A DNA stretch of 64,000 nt from Enterococcus haemoperoxidus ATCC BAA-382 (GTDB lineage Bacteria > Bacillota > Bacilli > Lactobacillales > Enterococcaceae). A program made the translations under genes and the position numbers. Shown here one piece after another: positions 8,762 through 17,839 of this stretch (position 1 is its first letter; each line of letters begins with the position of its first letter). The stretch is taken from assembly GCF_000407165.1 (NCBI RefSeq), contig NZ_KE136480.1, positions 434,001-498,000 on the forward strand. The letters run 5' to 3'. Under the pieces are notes generated by a model, which saw only the letters and a list, made by a program, of their open reading frames with translations, had not been told where the DNA came from and searched no databases.

Positions 8762-9205
8762 ATGGAAAACTTCCCTGAACGATTAGAGGGCCGCTGGATA
8801 ATACGAGGGACTAACTTTCCTCTTTGGCTATCGAAAAAGCGTAGTGATCCTACTATACAATATGAAAAATCCGAAAATTCTCCCCTCAAATTTTTGGATA
8901 TTGTTACTTATAACAATAATAGAGGGCAACAAAAAAAGATTATCGGAATAGATACATATAAACAAAATCACTTTGTTTGGCGTGGGAAAGGGCTCTTAGC
9001 TATTTTAAGTAGCAAATGGTCCATCTTGACTGTTACGGAGACGATTTTAGTTATCAAATTCGACCGCTCTTTTTTAACACCTGCTGGAATTGACATTTTG
9101 GTTCGAGAAGGCATCGATATCGATGATCCAAAACAATTTATTTTAGATTGCTTTGAACAGTATTCCCTTACTGCTAGTGAACTCAATAGTCTAGTTTGGC
9201 TATAG
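8762..9205 (+). CDS. Hypothetical protein, 147 aa
   Basis: I do not recognise a family. Soluble protein with no signal peptide or membrane span, rich in beta-type alternation and Trp (GRWIIRGTNFPLWLSKK, HFVWRGKGLLAILSSKW), which recalls small beta-barrel (lipocalin-like) folds. The C-terminal 35 residues look helical. AGAAAGG lies upstream of the ATG. It stands alone between the lepB terminator and the convergent DUF1054 gene. Confidence 0.75.
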   Translation: MENFPERLEGRWIIRGTNFPLWLSKKRSDPTIQYEKSENSPLKFLDIVTYNNNRGQQKKIIGIDTYKQNHFVWRGKGLLAILSSKWSILTVTETILVIKFDRSFLTPAGIDILVREGIDIDDPKQFILDCFEQYSLTASELNSLVWL

Positions 9206-9221
9206 AAACTTGAAGCCTTGC

Positions 9222-9268
9222 AAAAAAAAAAGCAGAACAATAGTCTATATAGTGACCTTTGTTCTGCT
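9222..9268 (-). terminator. Terminator of the GNAT-DUF1054 unit
   Basis: Perfect AGCAGAACAA / TTGTTCTGCT stem followed on the minus strand by ten T; strong intrinsic terminator. Confidence 0.88.
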
Positions 9269-9274
9269 CTAGCC

Positions 9275-9892
9275 TTACTCCTGTAACCCAATCGCTAGCT
9301 GATACAATGGAATTAATTCTTCATATGTCTTCAACATATATTCACAGGCTTTTTCTGGATCATTCAACAAATCATCCGTCTTTCTAATGATTCGTCCAAT
9401 TTGAAACTCTCCTTTTTTCACATCACGAAAACGAGTAAGATGCTTCTCCAAATCCGCTTCATTCAATCGTTCAATTTCGGGTTGTGTATGATCGATCGAC
9501 AAATAAAAATCATCATCTAATTGCTCAAATAACGCTTGATTGTCTAAAAAAGCTTGCGCAATTTCTTTTTCATTTTTAGGATTATCAATTAGTGATAACC
9601 ACATGAAAAGATAGTCTGGCCAAATACCTAATTGGAAATGGGCTTCCATTTTATAGCCGCGTTTTTTCTGACTTAATGCAGACCATGTATTTTCTGGTGG
9701 ATAAACTGTTCTGCGACGGTGTTGGGCAATGTGAACAAAAAATTCTGTTTCTAGTTTTTCGCCCAATCTTTCAGCAAAATAATCATCTAATTCTTGAAAT
9801 TTTGGTTGGATCGTGGAACGAATACCAGCCATCCTTGGGTCTAATCCATCTATTGTAAAAACATCAAAATCTTTTTCAGTAAACATTAACAT
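9275..9892 (-). CDS. DUF1054 (YktB-like) family protein
   Basis: 205 residues, the usual length for the DUF1054 family (Bacillus YktB). Family-typical segments include MFTEKDFDVFTIDGLDPRM at the start and HIAQHRRRTVYPPENTW in the middle. The biochemical role of the family is not established. It lies 32 bases downstream of the acetyltransferase gene and probably shares its transcript. GAGGAG precedes the first ATG. Confidence 0.88.
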   Translation of the reverse strand: MLMFTEKDFDVFTIDGLDPRMAGIRSTIQPKFQELDDYFAERLGEKLETEFFVHIAQHRRRTVYPPENTWSALSQKKRGYKMEAHFQLGIWPDYLFMWLSLIDNPKNEKEIAQAFLDNQALFEQLDDDFYLSIDHTQPEIERLNEADLEKHLTRFRDVKKGEFQIGRIIRKTDDLLNDPEKACEYMLKTYEELIPLYQLAIGLQE

Positions 9893-9924
9893 GTAGTCAT
9901 TTCTCCTCTGAGCTGTTCTGTAGG

Positions 9925-10494
9925 TTAGTTATGCAATTTTTGCCATTCTTCGAGCGTGATACCGCGAATAATATCTGTAACGACTTTCCCTTTCCACATC
10001 CGGGCATTCGGGATATTACCTTCTACTTTCATACCTATTTTTTCCATCACACGACCAGATTTGGGATTATCGATATCATGCGTTGCAAAAATACGCATCA
10101 ATTTTAGCTCTTCAAAGCCTAAACAAAGTAGTTTGTGTGCCGCTTCTGGCATATAGCCTTGTCCCCAAAATACCTTGTTTAAAGAATAACCAATTTCTGC
10201 AATATTATGCTGATCTACCACACGTAAATCGATCGTTCCAATAAATTTTCCAGTCGCTTTTAACTCGATGCCATATTTGCCAAGTGGTGCTGCTATGAAG
10301 TAGTTTGCAATACTTTCTTTAGTGTCTTTAATAGACTGATGAATCGGGAAAACATAGGTGACCGTTTCTTCATCGGATGCATATTCGTGCATATCATTAG
10401 CGTCACTTAATGTCACTGGACGTAACTTTAAGCGTTCCGTTTCCAAATATTGATTTTCTGCAAAAATTAAATTGCGATTGATGACAATCTCCAT
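9925..10494 (-). CDS. GNAT-family N-acetyltransferase (RimJ/RimL type)
   Basis: 189 residues. The RimJ/RimL-like core is visible: LRPVTLSDANDMHEYASDEE near the N-terminus, EIGYSLNKVFWGQGYMPEAA as the acetyl-CoA binding motif A, then NPKSGRVMEKIGMKVEG. It transfers an acetyl group from acetyl-CoA to an amine; the target (protein N-terminus or small molecule) is unknown. The start has AGGTGG upstream. It begins 74 bases after the trpA stop with no obvious terminator between, so read-through from the trp operon is possible. Confidence 0.88.
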   Translation of the reverse strand: MEIVINRNLIFAENQYLETERLKLRPVTLSDANDMHEYASDEETVTYVFPIHQSIKDTKESIANYFIAAPLGKYGIELKATGKFIGTIDLRVVDQHNIAEIGYSLNKVFWGQGYMPEAAHKLLCLGFEELKLMRIFATHDIDNPKSGRVMEKIGMKVEGNIPNARMWKGKVVTDIIRGITLEEWQKLHN

Positions 10495-10568
10495 AATTCC
10501 ACCTACTTTTCATACTACTTTACAGAAAGAAATGCTTATAGGCAAGAGGAAAAATATAAAATATAAAA

Positions 10569-11336
10569 TTATTTACTGACTGCTTCTTTGATAAACGTAC
10601 TAACTTCTGCACGTTTTCCTTCACTAAGCAGCTGAACGATCTTGCTACCTACGATCACGCCCGCACAACTTTTCCTAAAACGTTCCACATGTTCTTTAGA
10701 TGATACGCCAAATCCTGCTAAAACTGGTTTATCACTGACTTTTTGAATATATGCTAAATGTTCATCTAATGTTTCTTGATAATTTCGTCCTGTGCCTGTT
10801 ACACCGTTGACTGCCACCGCATAAATAAATCCTTCTCCTGATTCTACTAAAGTTGGAATTCGATCTTTAGGTGTGGTTAAAGCAATCAGTGGTATCAACG
10901 AAATATCACTGTCTTTTAGTAATGGTGCTACTAATTCTTGATGCTCATGTGGTAAATCAGGGATGATTACTCCTTTTACATCCGTTTCAGCTAAATCGTG
11001 AATAAATGTTTCTAAACCATAGGTAAAAATCGGATTGAAATAGGTCATGATTACTAAAGACGTTTTAGTTTCGATTTTTTTTAACTGCTGGATTATTTTC
11101 TGCAATGTTACGTTATTTTCTAAGGCTCTTAGGCCAGCCGCTTGAATTATTGGACCATCTGCAACTGGATCTGAAAATGGAATCCCTAATTCGATAGCAC
11201 TAGCTCCAGCTTCTGTTAGTAGTTGGATTTCATCGGCTAACTGATCTAGACCTTGCGCACCTGCCATGATATATGGAACAAAAATCGTTTCATTTGCTTG
11301 TTGTTTTGCTTTCAATTGCCTCGTTAGTGTTTTCAT
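10569..11336 (-). CDS. trpA: Tryptophan synthase alpha chain
   Basis: 255 residues. It cleaves indole-3-glycerol phosphate to indole, which passes to TrpB. The TIM-barrel motif [14 protein letters not shown] carries the catalytic Asp, and GFGVSS with the VGS loop binds phosphate. Last gene of trpEGDCFBA; its start overlaps the trpB stop by 4 bases and has AGGAGG upstream. Confidence 0.98.
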   Translation of the reverse strand: MKTLTRQLKAKQQANETIFVPYIMAGAQGLDQLADEIQLLTEAGASAIELGIPFSDPVADGPIIQAAGLRALENNVTLQKIIQQLKKIETKTSLVIMTYFNPIFTYGLETFIHDLAETDVKGVIIPDLPHEHQELVAPLLKDSDISLIPLIALTTPKDRIPTLVESGEGFIYAVAVNGVTGTGRNYQETLDEHLAYIQKVSDKPVLAGFGVSSKEHVERFRKSCAGVIVGSKIVQLLSEGKRAEVSTFIKEAVSK

Positions 11337-12526
11337 CCGTTTCCCTCCTGTTCAAACAATCCTTTGATTTGCTGTACATCTTTATCCCCACGTCCTGAAA
11401 GGCAAACGATGATTTGTTTATCTGGTCCAAGTTCTTTTGCGACTTTTAGCGCATGACTAACAGCGTGAGAACTTTCTAGAGCTGGAATTATTCCTTCTGT
11501 TTGGCATAAAATTTTAAAAGCCTCTAACGCTTTTTGATCGGTTACTGATTCATAACTTGCTCGTTGCGTTTCGCTTAAATGACAATGCTCCGGTCCAAGT
11601 CCAGGATAATCCAAACCAGCTGAAATCGAAAAGGCTTCTAAAATTTGCCCATCATCATCTTGTAATAACTTCATCATCGCCCCATGTAATACACCTGTTT
11701 TCCCTTTGGTGATCGATGCTGCATGTGATGTTGTATCTAGTCCTAATCCCGCTGCTTCAACACCAATCAGCGCGACATCATCATTGATAAACGGATAGAA
11801 AATCCCCATCGCATTACTGCCACCACCAACACAAGCAACGACTGCATCAGGTAATTTGTTTTCTACTTCTAAAAATTGGCGTCTTGCTTCAATTCCGATA
11901 ATACTTTGATAATCTCGGACGATTTCTGGAAATGGATGAGGACCTAACACAGACCCCATCACGTAATGGGTATCTTCAACATTAGCCACCCAAAAACGTA
12001 ATGCTTCGTTTACCGCATCTTTTAAGGTTTGACTGCCTGACGTCACACTTTCAACTTTGGCGCCTAATAATTCCATCCGAAACACATTCAATGATTGACG
12101 AGCCACATCGACCGCTCCCATAAAAATCGTGCATTCCATCCCAAACAAAGCAGCAACTGTAGCAGTTGCTACACCATGTTGTCCTGCCCCTGTTTCTGCA
12201 ACAACTTTTTTCTTACCCATTTTTTTCGCCAATAAAATTTGTCCGATCGTATTGTTGATTTTGTGGGCACCCGTGTGATTCAAGTCTTCTCTTTTTAGAT
12301 AAATTTTAGCTCCACCAGCAAATTCTGTTAAACGTTCGGCAAAATACAACGGATTTTCCCGTCCAACATATTGTTTTAAATAGTAATTCAATTCAGCTTG
12401 AAATGCTTCATCTTCTTTTGATGCTTCATAAACTTCCTCTAATTCTTTGACGGCATACATCAATGTTTCTGGAACAAATTGTCCCCCAAAATCTCCGTAA
12501 AACCCTTGATTTGGTTGATTATACAT
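11333..12526 (-). CDS. trpB: Tryptophan synthase beta chain
   Basis: 397 residues, full length. It condenses indole with serine using pyridoxal phosphate. The PLP lysine lies in [10 protein letters not shown] (Lys89), and [10 protein letters not shown] forms the phosphate-binding loop. The start overlaps trpF by 8 bases and is preceded by AAGGAGG. Confidence 0.98.
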   Translation of the reverse strand: MYNQPNQGFYGDFGGQFVPETLMYAVKELEEVYEASKEDEAFQAELNYYLKQYVGRENPLYFAERLTEFAGGAKIYLKREDLNHTGAHKINNTIGQILLAKKMGKKKVVAETGAGQHGVATATVAALFGMECTIFMGAVDVARQSLNVFRMELLGAKVESVTSGSQTLKDAVNEALRFWVANVEDTHYVMGSVLGPHPFPEIVRDYQSIIGIEARRQFLEVENKLPDAVVACVGGGSNAMGIFYPFINDDVALIGVEAAGLGLDTTSHAASITKGKTGVLHGAMMKLLQDDDGQILEAFSISAGLDYPGLGPEHCHLSETQRASYESVTDQKALEAFKILCQTEGIIPALESSHAVSHALKVAKELGPDKQIIVCLSGRGDKDVQQIKGLFEQEGNG

Positions 12527-13124
12527 GATCTTCCTCCTTGGCTTTTTTTAAAAAAGCAATGATTTTTGTTGAGTCTTTTACCCCGTTTGTTTCAACTCCA
12601 CTGGATACATCAACTGCATATGGATCGAATCTTTGTTTGGCTTGCTGCACATTTTCTGGAGTTAGACCACCTGCAATAATGATTTTTTTAGTTTTGATAG
12701 CACTAGTATCTAATTGCTGCCAATCGAAAACTTCACCGTTGCCGCCGACAAATTGTTTGGGCGGTGCATCAAAAAGTAGAAATTCTGCGGCGGTTTCTTC
12801 CATGCGTTTTTCTTGCTCCATTCCGTCAACTGGTATCGCTCGGATCAGCGGTACTGAAAAGTTTTCTGTCGTTAATGCCCCATGAATTTGCACCATATCA
12901 AGTCCAGCTCGTTGAATGATTTCTTCTACGTCCGATTGGGTCGGTGAAACAAAGACACCCACTTTTTTTACTTCTTTTGGTACATTTTTCGTAATTTCTT
13001 TGGCTTTTTCAGGGCTGATCTGTCGTTTACTTTTGGCAAAGACAAAGCCAAGATAATCTGCGCCATAAGCTACTGCCACGTCTACCTGTTCTTTGGTTTT
13101 CAAGCCGCAAATTTTCACTTTCAT
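12519..13124 (-). CDS. trpF: Phosphoribosylanthranilate isomerase
   Basis: 201 residues, a TIM barrel. VKICGLK at the N-terminus carries the catalytic Cys, and the C-terminal AGGLTPENV and DVSSGVE motifs bind phosphate. It catalyses the Amadori rearrangement, the third step from anthranilate. It overlaps trpC by 4 bases and is a separate gene, not fused to trpC as in enteric bacteria. Confidence 0.97.
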   Translation of the reverse strand: MKVKICGLKTKEQVDVAVAYGADYLGFVFAKSKRQISPEKAKEITKNVPKEVKKVGVFVSPTQSDVEEIIQRAGLDMVQIHGALTTENFSVPLIRAIPVDGMEQEKRMEETAAEFLLFDAPPKQFVGGNGEVFDWQQLDTSAIKTKKIIIAGGLTPENVQQAKQRFDPYAVDVSSGVETNGVKDSTKIIAFLKKAKEEDHV

Positions 13125-13879
13125 CGCAAGACCTGTAATTCTTTGACCTTGGCTTTCGGATCATTTTCTCGCATCAATCCTTCTCCCACTAAAATAGCTT
13201 GATAGTTTTCTTTTACCAGAGTAATTTGTTCACTCGATGAAAAACCGGATTCACTAATATAAATAGCATCTGTTTTTTGATTTTTTCCCAACGTTTGACT
13301 CACTCCAATCGAAACCTCAAAAGTTTTCAAATTTCGGTTATTTATGCCAATTAATTGTGCTGATAATGCTTCAGCAATCCTTAGTTCCTCTTCATCATGG
13401 ACTTCTACTAAAACTTCTAGCCCTAATATCGTTGCCTTTTTATACAGTTCTGCCAATTTTTGTTTGGACAAAGCCGATACAATCAATAAAATAATCGTCG
13501 CTCCAGCATTTCTCGCCCGAATCAGTTGTTTTTCATCAATAATAAAATCTTTGCATAAAACAGGAATCGTCACTTGTGAGGTTACTTGTCTTAAATCCTC
13601 GATCGATCCTTTGAAGAACACTTCATCTGTTAATACAGAAATTGCTGTAACGCCCGCTTGTTCATACGCTTTTGCCTGTTCAATCACGTTGACAGATAAA
13701 TTAATTGCGCCTTTTGAAGGGGACGCTCGTTTGACTTCCCCAATGATATGCATTTTTTCGGGATGATCTTTGACTTGCTGATAAAACGAGTATGTTTTTC
13801 GTAGTGGTCTAATTGTTTCTAATGACATTGCTTTCACTTCTTGTTTCTTTTCATTGATAATTTTTTCTAAAAAATCCAT
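13121..13879 (-). CDS. trpC: Indole-3-glycerol phosphate synthase
   Basis: 252 residues. Signature segments are GEVKRASPSKG (catalytic Lys), VLCKDFIID and INNRNLKTFEV, with ESGF and LVGEGLM at the C-terminus. It makes indole-3-glycerol phosphate, the TrpA substrate. The start lies next to the trpD stop at 13880. Confidence 0.97.
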   Translation of the reverse strand: MDFLEKIINEKKQEVKAMSLETIRPLRKTYSFYQQVKDHPEKMHIIGEVKRASPSKGAINLSVNVIEQAKAYEQAGVTAISVLTDEVFFKGSIEDLRQVTSQVTIPVLCKDFIIDEKQLIRARNAGATIILLIVSALSKQKLAELYKKATILGLEVLVEVHDEEELRIAEALSAQLIGINNRNLKTFEVSIGVSQTLGKNQKTDAIYISESGFSSSEQITLVKENYQAILVGEGLMRENDPKAKVKELQVLR

Positions 13880-14893
13880 TTAAGCAACCTCCTTTTGCAC
13901 TTGGATCAGCTGTTGAAGTTTATCAAATGCAGCACCGCTGGCCACGCAATCTTTTGCCAATAAAATTCCTTCTTGAACAGTTGATACTTTTCCATTGCTG
14001 AAAAAACCTAAGCCAGCATTCAATAAAACAGTGTCTAAATAAGGACTTGCTTGATTTTTCAAAATAGCCAACAGTATCTTAGTGTTCTGCTCAGCATTAC
14101 CACCGCGAATCGCTTCTATAGGAAGACGAGTAAAACCAAACTCTTCTGGTTCGATCGTATGCATAGTGATCATCCCCTCTTCTAGCAAAGCAAAATGTGT
14201 TGTTCCAGCTAACGTTGCTTCATCCAAACCGCCTGAACCATTGGCCACTACCGCCCGTGTACGTCCTAGTTCTCCTAATGTTTTTGCTGTTTCTTCTAAT
14301 AAGTCTCGCCGATAAGTTCCCATTAATTGTGAATTTAAAAGTACCGGATTCGTTAATGGACCAATCAAATTTAAGATGGTTGGTGTTCCTAGTTCTTTGC
14401 GAACTTTCATGACATATTTCATTTTCGGATGCATATGAGGCGCAAAAAGAAAGACCAATCCGACTTCATTCAATACAGTACTTAATTTATCTGGCGAAAG
14501 GGCAAGATCTACGCCTAAGCATTCAAAAATATCTGCACTGCCTGATTTACTGGAAATACTACGATTGCCGTGTTTAGCCACAGATACGCCCCCTGCCGCT
14601 AAAACAAAGGCGGCGGTTGTACTAATATTGAAACTGCCAGATTGATCACCACCAGTTCCACAATTATCCATGACATTTTCTTTTTGACAATCGATAGTCA
14701 CCGCTTTTCTCTGGATCGTTTCAGCAATTCCTGCCATTTCTTCAGCTGTTTCTCCATTACATTTTAGCGCTGTTAAAAAAGCTGCAATTTGACTATCAGT
14801 TAGTTGACCTTCAAAGATTTTTTCCGCTACTTGCTGCGCTTCTATACGCGTCAAATGTTCATTTCTAAAAACTTTCTCAAATAGATCTTTCAT
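13880..14893 (-). CDS. trpD: Anthranilate phosphoribosyltransferase
   Basis: 337 residues. The PRPP-binding motif DNCGTGGDQSGSFNIST and KHGNRSISSKSGSAD are intact, followed by NLIGPLTNP. It transfers phosphoribose to anthranilate. It starts just after trpG and stops against the trpC start. Confidence 0.98.
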   Translation of the reverse strand: MKDLFEKVFRNEHLTRIEAQQVAEKIFEGQLTDSQIAAFLTALKCNGETAEEMAGIAETIQRKAVTIDCQKENVMDNCGTGGDQSGSFNISTTAAFVLAAGGVSVAKHGNRSISSKSGSADIFECLGVDLALSPDKLSTVLNEVGLVFLFAPHMHPKMKYVMKVRKELGTPTILNLIGPLTNPVLLNSQLMGTYRRDLLEETAKTLGELGRTRAVVANGSGGLDEATLAGTTHFALLEEGMITMHTIEPEEFGFTRLPIEAIRGGNAEQNTKILLAILKNQASPYLDTVLLNAGLGFFSNGKVSTVQEGILLAKDCVASGAAFDKLQQLIQVQKEVA

Positions 14894-14894
14894 G

Positions 14895-15470
14895 TCATCG
14901 TTCCTCCATTAGTTGGATAAAATTTTTAATAATCACTGCACCCATTGACGTTCCGATGGATTCCGGATGAAATTGAAGTCCAAAAACAGGATATGTTTGA
15001 TGTTCGATCGCCATGATTTCCTGATCCTCTGCCGCAGTTGCTGTAACTATGAATTCTTTTGGTAGTGTTTTTTGATCAATGACTAATGAGTGATAGCGCA
15101 TCACTAAATATTCATCAGAGGTTCCTTTAAAAAGTTGGCTGGTTTTATCTGTGTTAATAACGGATTGTTTACCGTGACGAATTTCTTTGGCTGTTATTAC
15201 CTTAGCGCCAAATACCTCACCGATTGTTTGATGCCCTAAACAAATACCTAATAATGGTTTCCGTTGATAAAATTGCTGTATAATTTCTTTTACATAGCCT
15301 GTTTCTGCTGGCGTTCCAGGTCCTGGTGAAATTACAATTGCGTTTGCTTGTTCTGCCAATCGAAAAATATTCGTTGAATCGTTTCGAATGATTACTACAT
15401 CGTGGTCTGTCCCAATCAATTGAGCAAGATTGTGTGTAAATGAATCATAATTATCGATCAGTAAAATCAT
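14895..15470 (-). CDS. trpG: Anthranilate synthase component II (glutamine amidotransferase)
   Basis: 191 residues. Class I amidotransferase triad: Cys77 in GICLGHQ, plus His and Glu in the FHPES motif near 167. It supplies ammonia to TrpE. In many Firmicutes a pabA-type subunit is shared with folate synthesis; placement inside the trp operon indicates the tryptophan role here. GGTGGGAAA precedes the ATG, which overlaps the trpE stop by 4 bases. Confidence 0.96.
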   Translation of the reverse strand: MILLIDNYDSFTHNLAQLIGTDHDVVIIRNDSTNIFRLAEQANAIVISPGPGTPAETGYVKEIIQQFYQRKPLLGICLGHQTIGEVFGAKVITAKEIRHGKQSVINTDKTSQLFKGTSDEYLVMRYHSLVIDQKTLPKEFIVTATAAEDQEIMAIEHQTYPVFGLQFHPESIGTSMGAVIIKNFIQLMEER

Positions 15471-16831
15471 TTTCCCACCTCCAAAAGTGCTTTGGCTTTT
15501 TGCAACGTTTCTTCATATTCTTTCGTAGGATCAGAATCATAAACGATACCCGCTCCTGCTTGCACATAAGCTTTATTTCTGTGGATGACCATCGTTCTTA
15601 TCCCAATAGCAAAATCAGCTTGATCATTTTTAGATAAGTAACCTACTGCTCCTGCGTAGATGTTTCGTTTGACGGGTTCGATTTCGTAAATACGCTGCAT
15701 CGCTCGGATTTTTGGCGCACCGCTGACTGTTCCAGCAGGCAACGTCGCCTTTAATGCATCCATCGCGGTCAATCCTTTTTTTAATTTTCCTGTTACGACT
15801 GAGACTAAATGCATTACAAAGCGATACTTTTCAACGATCATATAAACAGGGACGTTAACAGTTCCTATTTCACTCACTTTCCCAACATCGTTTCGCCCTA
15901 AATCAATCAACATTAAATGCTCTGCACGTTCTTTTTCATCTGTGAGTAGCTCTTGTTCTAAAATAAAATCTTGTTCCACCGTTCGCCCTCTTTTGCGTGT
16001 TCCTGCAATTGGATTTGTTGTTACGATTTGATTTTTGACACTGACTAGACTTTCTGGAGATGATCCAATCACGTATGTTTCACCAAAATCTAGAAAATAC
16101 AGATAAGTTGATGGATTAGTGACCCTTAATCTACGGTAATAATCGAAAGGTTCTTCTTCAAAATCAGCTGTTAAGCGTTGTGAAGGCACCATTTGGAACA
16201 TGTCTCCCTGCTTGATATAGTCTTTCACTTTTGTAACTACTTGTTCAAAGCTTTCTTTGGTAAAGTTGCTTTGATAATCCAATTTTTTTAACTGGATCTC
16301 CTTTTGTTCTTCTTCGTTTGGTGTTTGTAATTCATTTATTTTCTGCTTGATTGCTTCGTTTAATACTTCTTCACTTCGTTTTGAGTAAGCGTCCGCCTCA
16401 ACCAAAATGATTTTTTCACCGACATGATCGAAAATCAAATAAGAATCGAATAGATAAAAGTGGATATCAGGAACATTTAATTCATCAAATGGCAGCTTGC
16501 CTAAATCTTCATAGCAGGCAATCACATCATAGCCAACATAACCAATTGCTCCACCTTGAAAAGGAAGTTCTTTTACGAGTTCTTCTTTTTTCAATACATG
16601 TTTTTCGATTTCTTTTAATGGATCTTTTACCGTATTTGTTTGCCCATCTATCGTTAATTGTTTTCCAAAACAAGTGATTTCAGAAATAGCATCCCATGCA
16701 ATGATCGAATAGCGCCCTTTGCTTTTATCTCTAGGAATGCTTTCTAAAAGGCATTTGTTTGTTCCTTTAATTCTTAAAAATGCGGATATCGCAGTTAGAT
16801 AATCTGCTTGGATTTCTTTGATTAATTGCAC
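15467..16831 (-). CDS. trpE: Anthranilate synthase component I
   Basis: 454 residues from a GTG start at 16831, preceded by AAGAGG at 7 bases; the frame stays open 36 codons further upstream, but that part is leader repeat sequence. Chorismate-binding signatures include [48 protein letters not shown] and AGAVGYLS. It converts chorismate to anthranilate. The N-terminal region keeps LLESIPRD, the segment typical of tryptophan feedback-sensitive TrpE. First gene of the operon, behind the T-box leader. Confidence 0.96.
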   Translation of the reverse strand: MQLIKEIQADYLTAISAFLRIKGTNKCLLESIPRDKSKGRYSIIAWDAISEITCFGKQLTIDGQTNTVKDPLKEIEKHVLKKEELVKELPFQGGAIGYVGYDVIACYEDLGKLPFDELNVPDIHFYLFDSYLIFDHVGEKIILVEADAYSKRSEEVLNEAIKQKINELQTPNEEEQKEIQLKKLDYQSNFTKESFEQVVTKVKDYIKQGDMFQMVPSQRLTADFEEEPFDYYRRLRVTNPSTYLYFLDFGETYVIGSSPESLVSVKNQIVTTNPIAGTRKRGRTVEQDFILEQELLTDEKERAEHLMLIDLGRNDVGKVSEIGTVNVPVYMIVEKYRFVMHLVSVVTGKLKKGLTAMDALKATLPAGTVSGAPKIRAMQRIYEIEPVKRNIYAGAVGYLSKNDQADFAIGIRTMVIHRNKAYVQAGAGIVYDSDPTKEYEETLQKAKALLEVGK

Positions 16832-16884
16832 GTTATGTCCTCTTTTCTCATTTTTTATTTTATAGTTTGATAGATCGCTTTGTA

Positions 16885-17222
16885 GTGATTCTCTAGTACG
16901 GTAACTTCTCTCGCTTACACGCCTTGTACTGTTCATCATCTACTCTGGCGTAACCCTTCAATTCTTAGTGCTCCTGCTCTTAGGTATTGATGTGATTGAA
17001 ATGTAGTGTGGTGATTCTCTAGTACGGTAACTTCTCTCGCTTTGCTCGCCAAGTACTGTTCATCATCTACTCTGGCGTAACCCTTCAATTCTTAGTGCTC
17101 CTGCTCTTAGGTATTGATGTGATTGAAACGTAGTGTGGTGATTCTCTAGTACGGTAACTTCTCTCGCTTTGCTCGCCAAGTACTGTTCATCATCTACTCT
17201 GGCGAAGCCAGTCGTAGTGATT
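16885..17222. repeat. Three tandem ~126-bp leader repeats resembling half of a T-box stem I
   Basis: Two full copies (16885-17010, 17011-17137) and a third, shorter copy (17138-17222), each opening GTGATTCTCTAGTACGG on the plus strand. On the minus strand each unit carries AGATGATGAACAGTAC and a GCGAGAGAAG segment. These closely match the 5' half of stem I of the second trp T-box (GATGATCAACAGTAC, GGGAGAGAAG). No T-box (GGTGG) antiterminator sequence or terminator follows any of them. They lie between the second T-box terminator and trpE, so they are transcribed only after antitermination. Confidence 0.85.
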
Positions 17223-17226
17223 CACA

Positions 17227-17271
17227 GCAAAAAGCCCTCACAAAACAGACTTCTATCTGTTTTGTGAGGGC
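17227..17271 (-). terminator. Terminator of trp T-box 2
   Basis: Stem GCCCTCACAAAACAG / CTGTTTTGTGAGGGC followed by TTTTTG on the minus strand; the 5' arm competes with the T-box antiterminator. Confidence 0.9.
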
Positions 17272-17431
17272 GAATAATAGTATCCACGGTACCACCTCAA
17301 TGAAAAGTGTATTTCTTTTTAAGTAACCTTTGGCTTGTGTCCACTATTAACTAGATTAGATCATAGCCTAGTAAGGTTGCTTCTCTCCCTTTGCGCACCT
17401 TGTACTGTTGATCATCTGCATTGGCAAAGCC
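17227..17431 (-). promoter_or_regulatory. trp T-box 2 (tRNA-Trp sensing leader)
   Basis: On the minus strand a stem I can be drawn from GGCTT (17427-17431) to AAGCC (17332-17336). It contains the GATGA and CAGTA loop elements, an AGAGAAG bulge and a TGG specifier candidate (17341-17343). The T-box GGTGGTACCG follows (17286-17296), then a strong terminator hairpin GCCCTCACAAAACAG... (17234-17271). Uncharged tRNA-Trp is expected to open it. Confidence 0.85.
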
Positions 17432-17508
17432 AATCGTACTCCTTTACTTCTTAGAGCTTTAACTCTTAGAAATTGATGAGATTGAATCGCTATGTAGTGA
17501 TAAACAAT

Positions 17509-17773
17509 AAAATAAGCCCTCAAACCACACAAAATCTGTGGTTTGAGGGCGAAAAATTCACGGTGCCACCTCAAGTTCGAAAGAAATTCTTTCCTCTTAT
17601 CAGTCGTCTATCAACGACCTTACTCTATAACGGGAGTTCCCGAAAATGCCTACTAACATTCAACATTTCGCTCGAAAGTCCATTCACAACCCATCCCTTA
17701 CTGATTCACAGTCCCATCAGCTCTCTGAAAAGTTCCAGTGTTGCTACTCCTCTTTCTCAAAGCTTTGCTATTG
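17509..17773 (-). promoter_or_regulatory. trp T-box 1 (tRNA-Trp sensing leader)
   Basis: Canonical T-box leader: AGTAG and CAGAGAGC elements in stem I, then GTGAA-TGG-AC with the TGG specifier at 17680-17682. The T-box GGTGGCACCG lies at 17561-17570, followed by a terminator hairpin GCCCTCAAACCACA / TGTGGTTTGAGGGC (17515-17550). First of two tandem Trp T-boxes on the trp operon. Confidence 0.93.
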
Positions 17774-17779
17774 AGAACA

Positions 17780-17808
17780 ATCATATTAGAGTTTTCTAAT
17801 CTTGTCAA
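17780..17808 (-). promoter_or_regulatory. trp operon promoter
   Basis: TTGACA (17803-17808), 17-base spacer, TATGAT (17780-17785) on the minus strand; nearly perfect consensus, just after the pepT stop. Confidence 0.9.
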
Positions 17809-17839
17809 CTGTTTTTTTATATAAACAGCAACTTTTTCC

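Noticed and set aside
16885-17222. Tandem repeats as a CRISPR array
   Set aside because: Units are about 126 bp without repeat-spacer alternation and no cas genes are present; the sequence matches T-box stem I.
17473-17799. Open frame on the plus strand across the trp leader
   Set aside because: It lies antisense to a canonical T-box and promoter, with no ribosome binding site or protein-like features.
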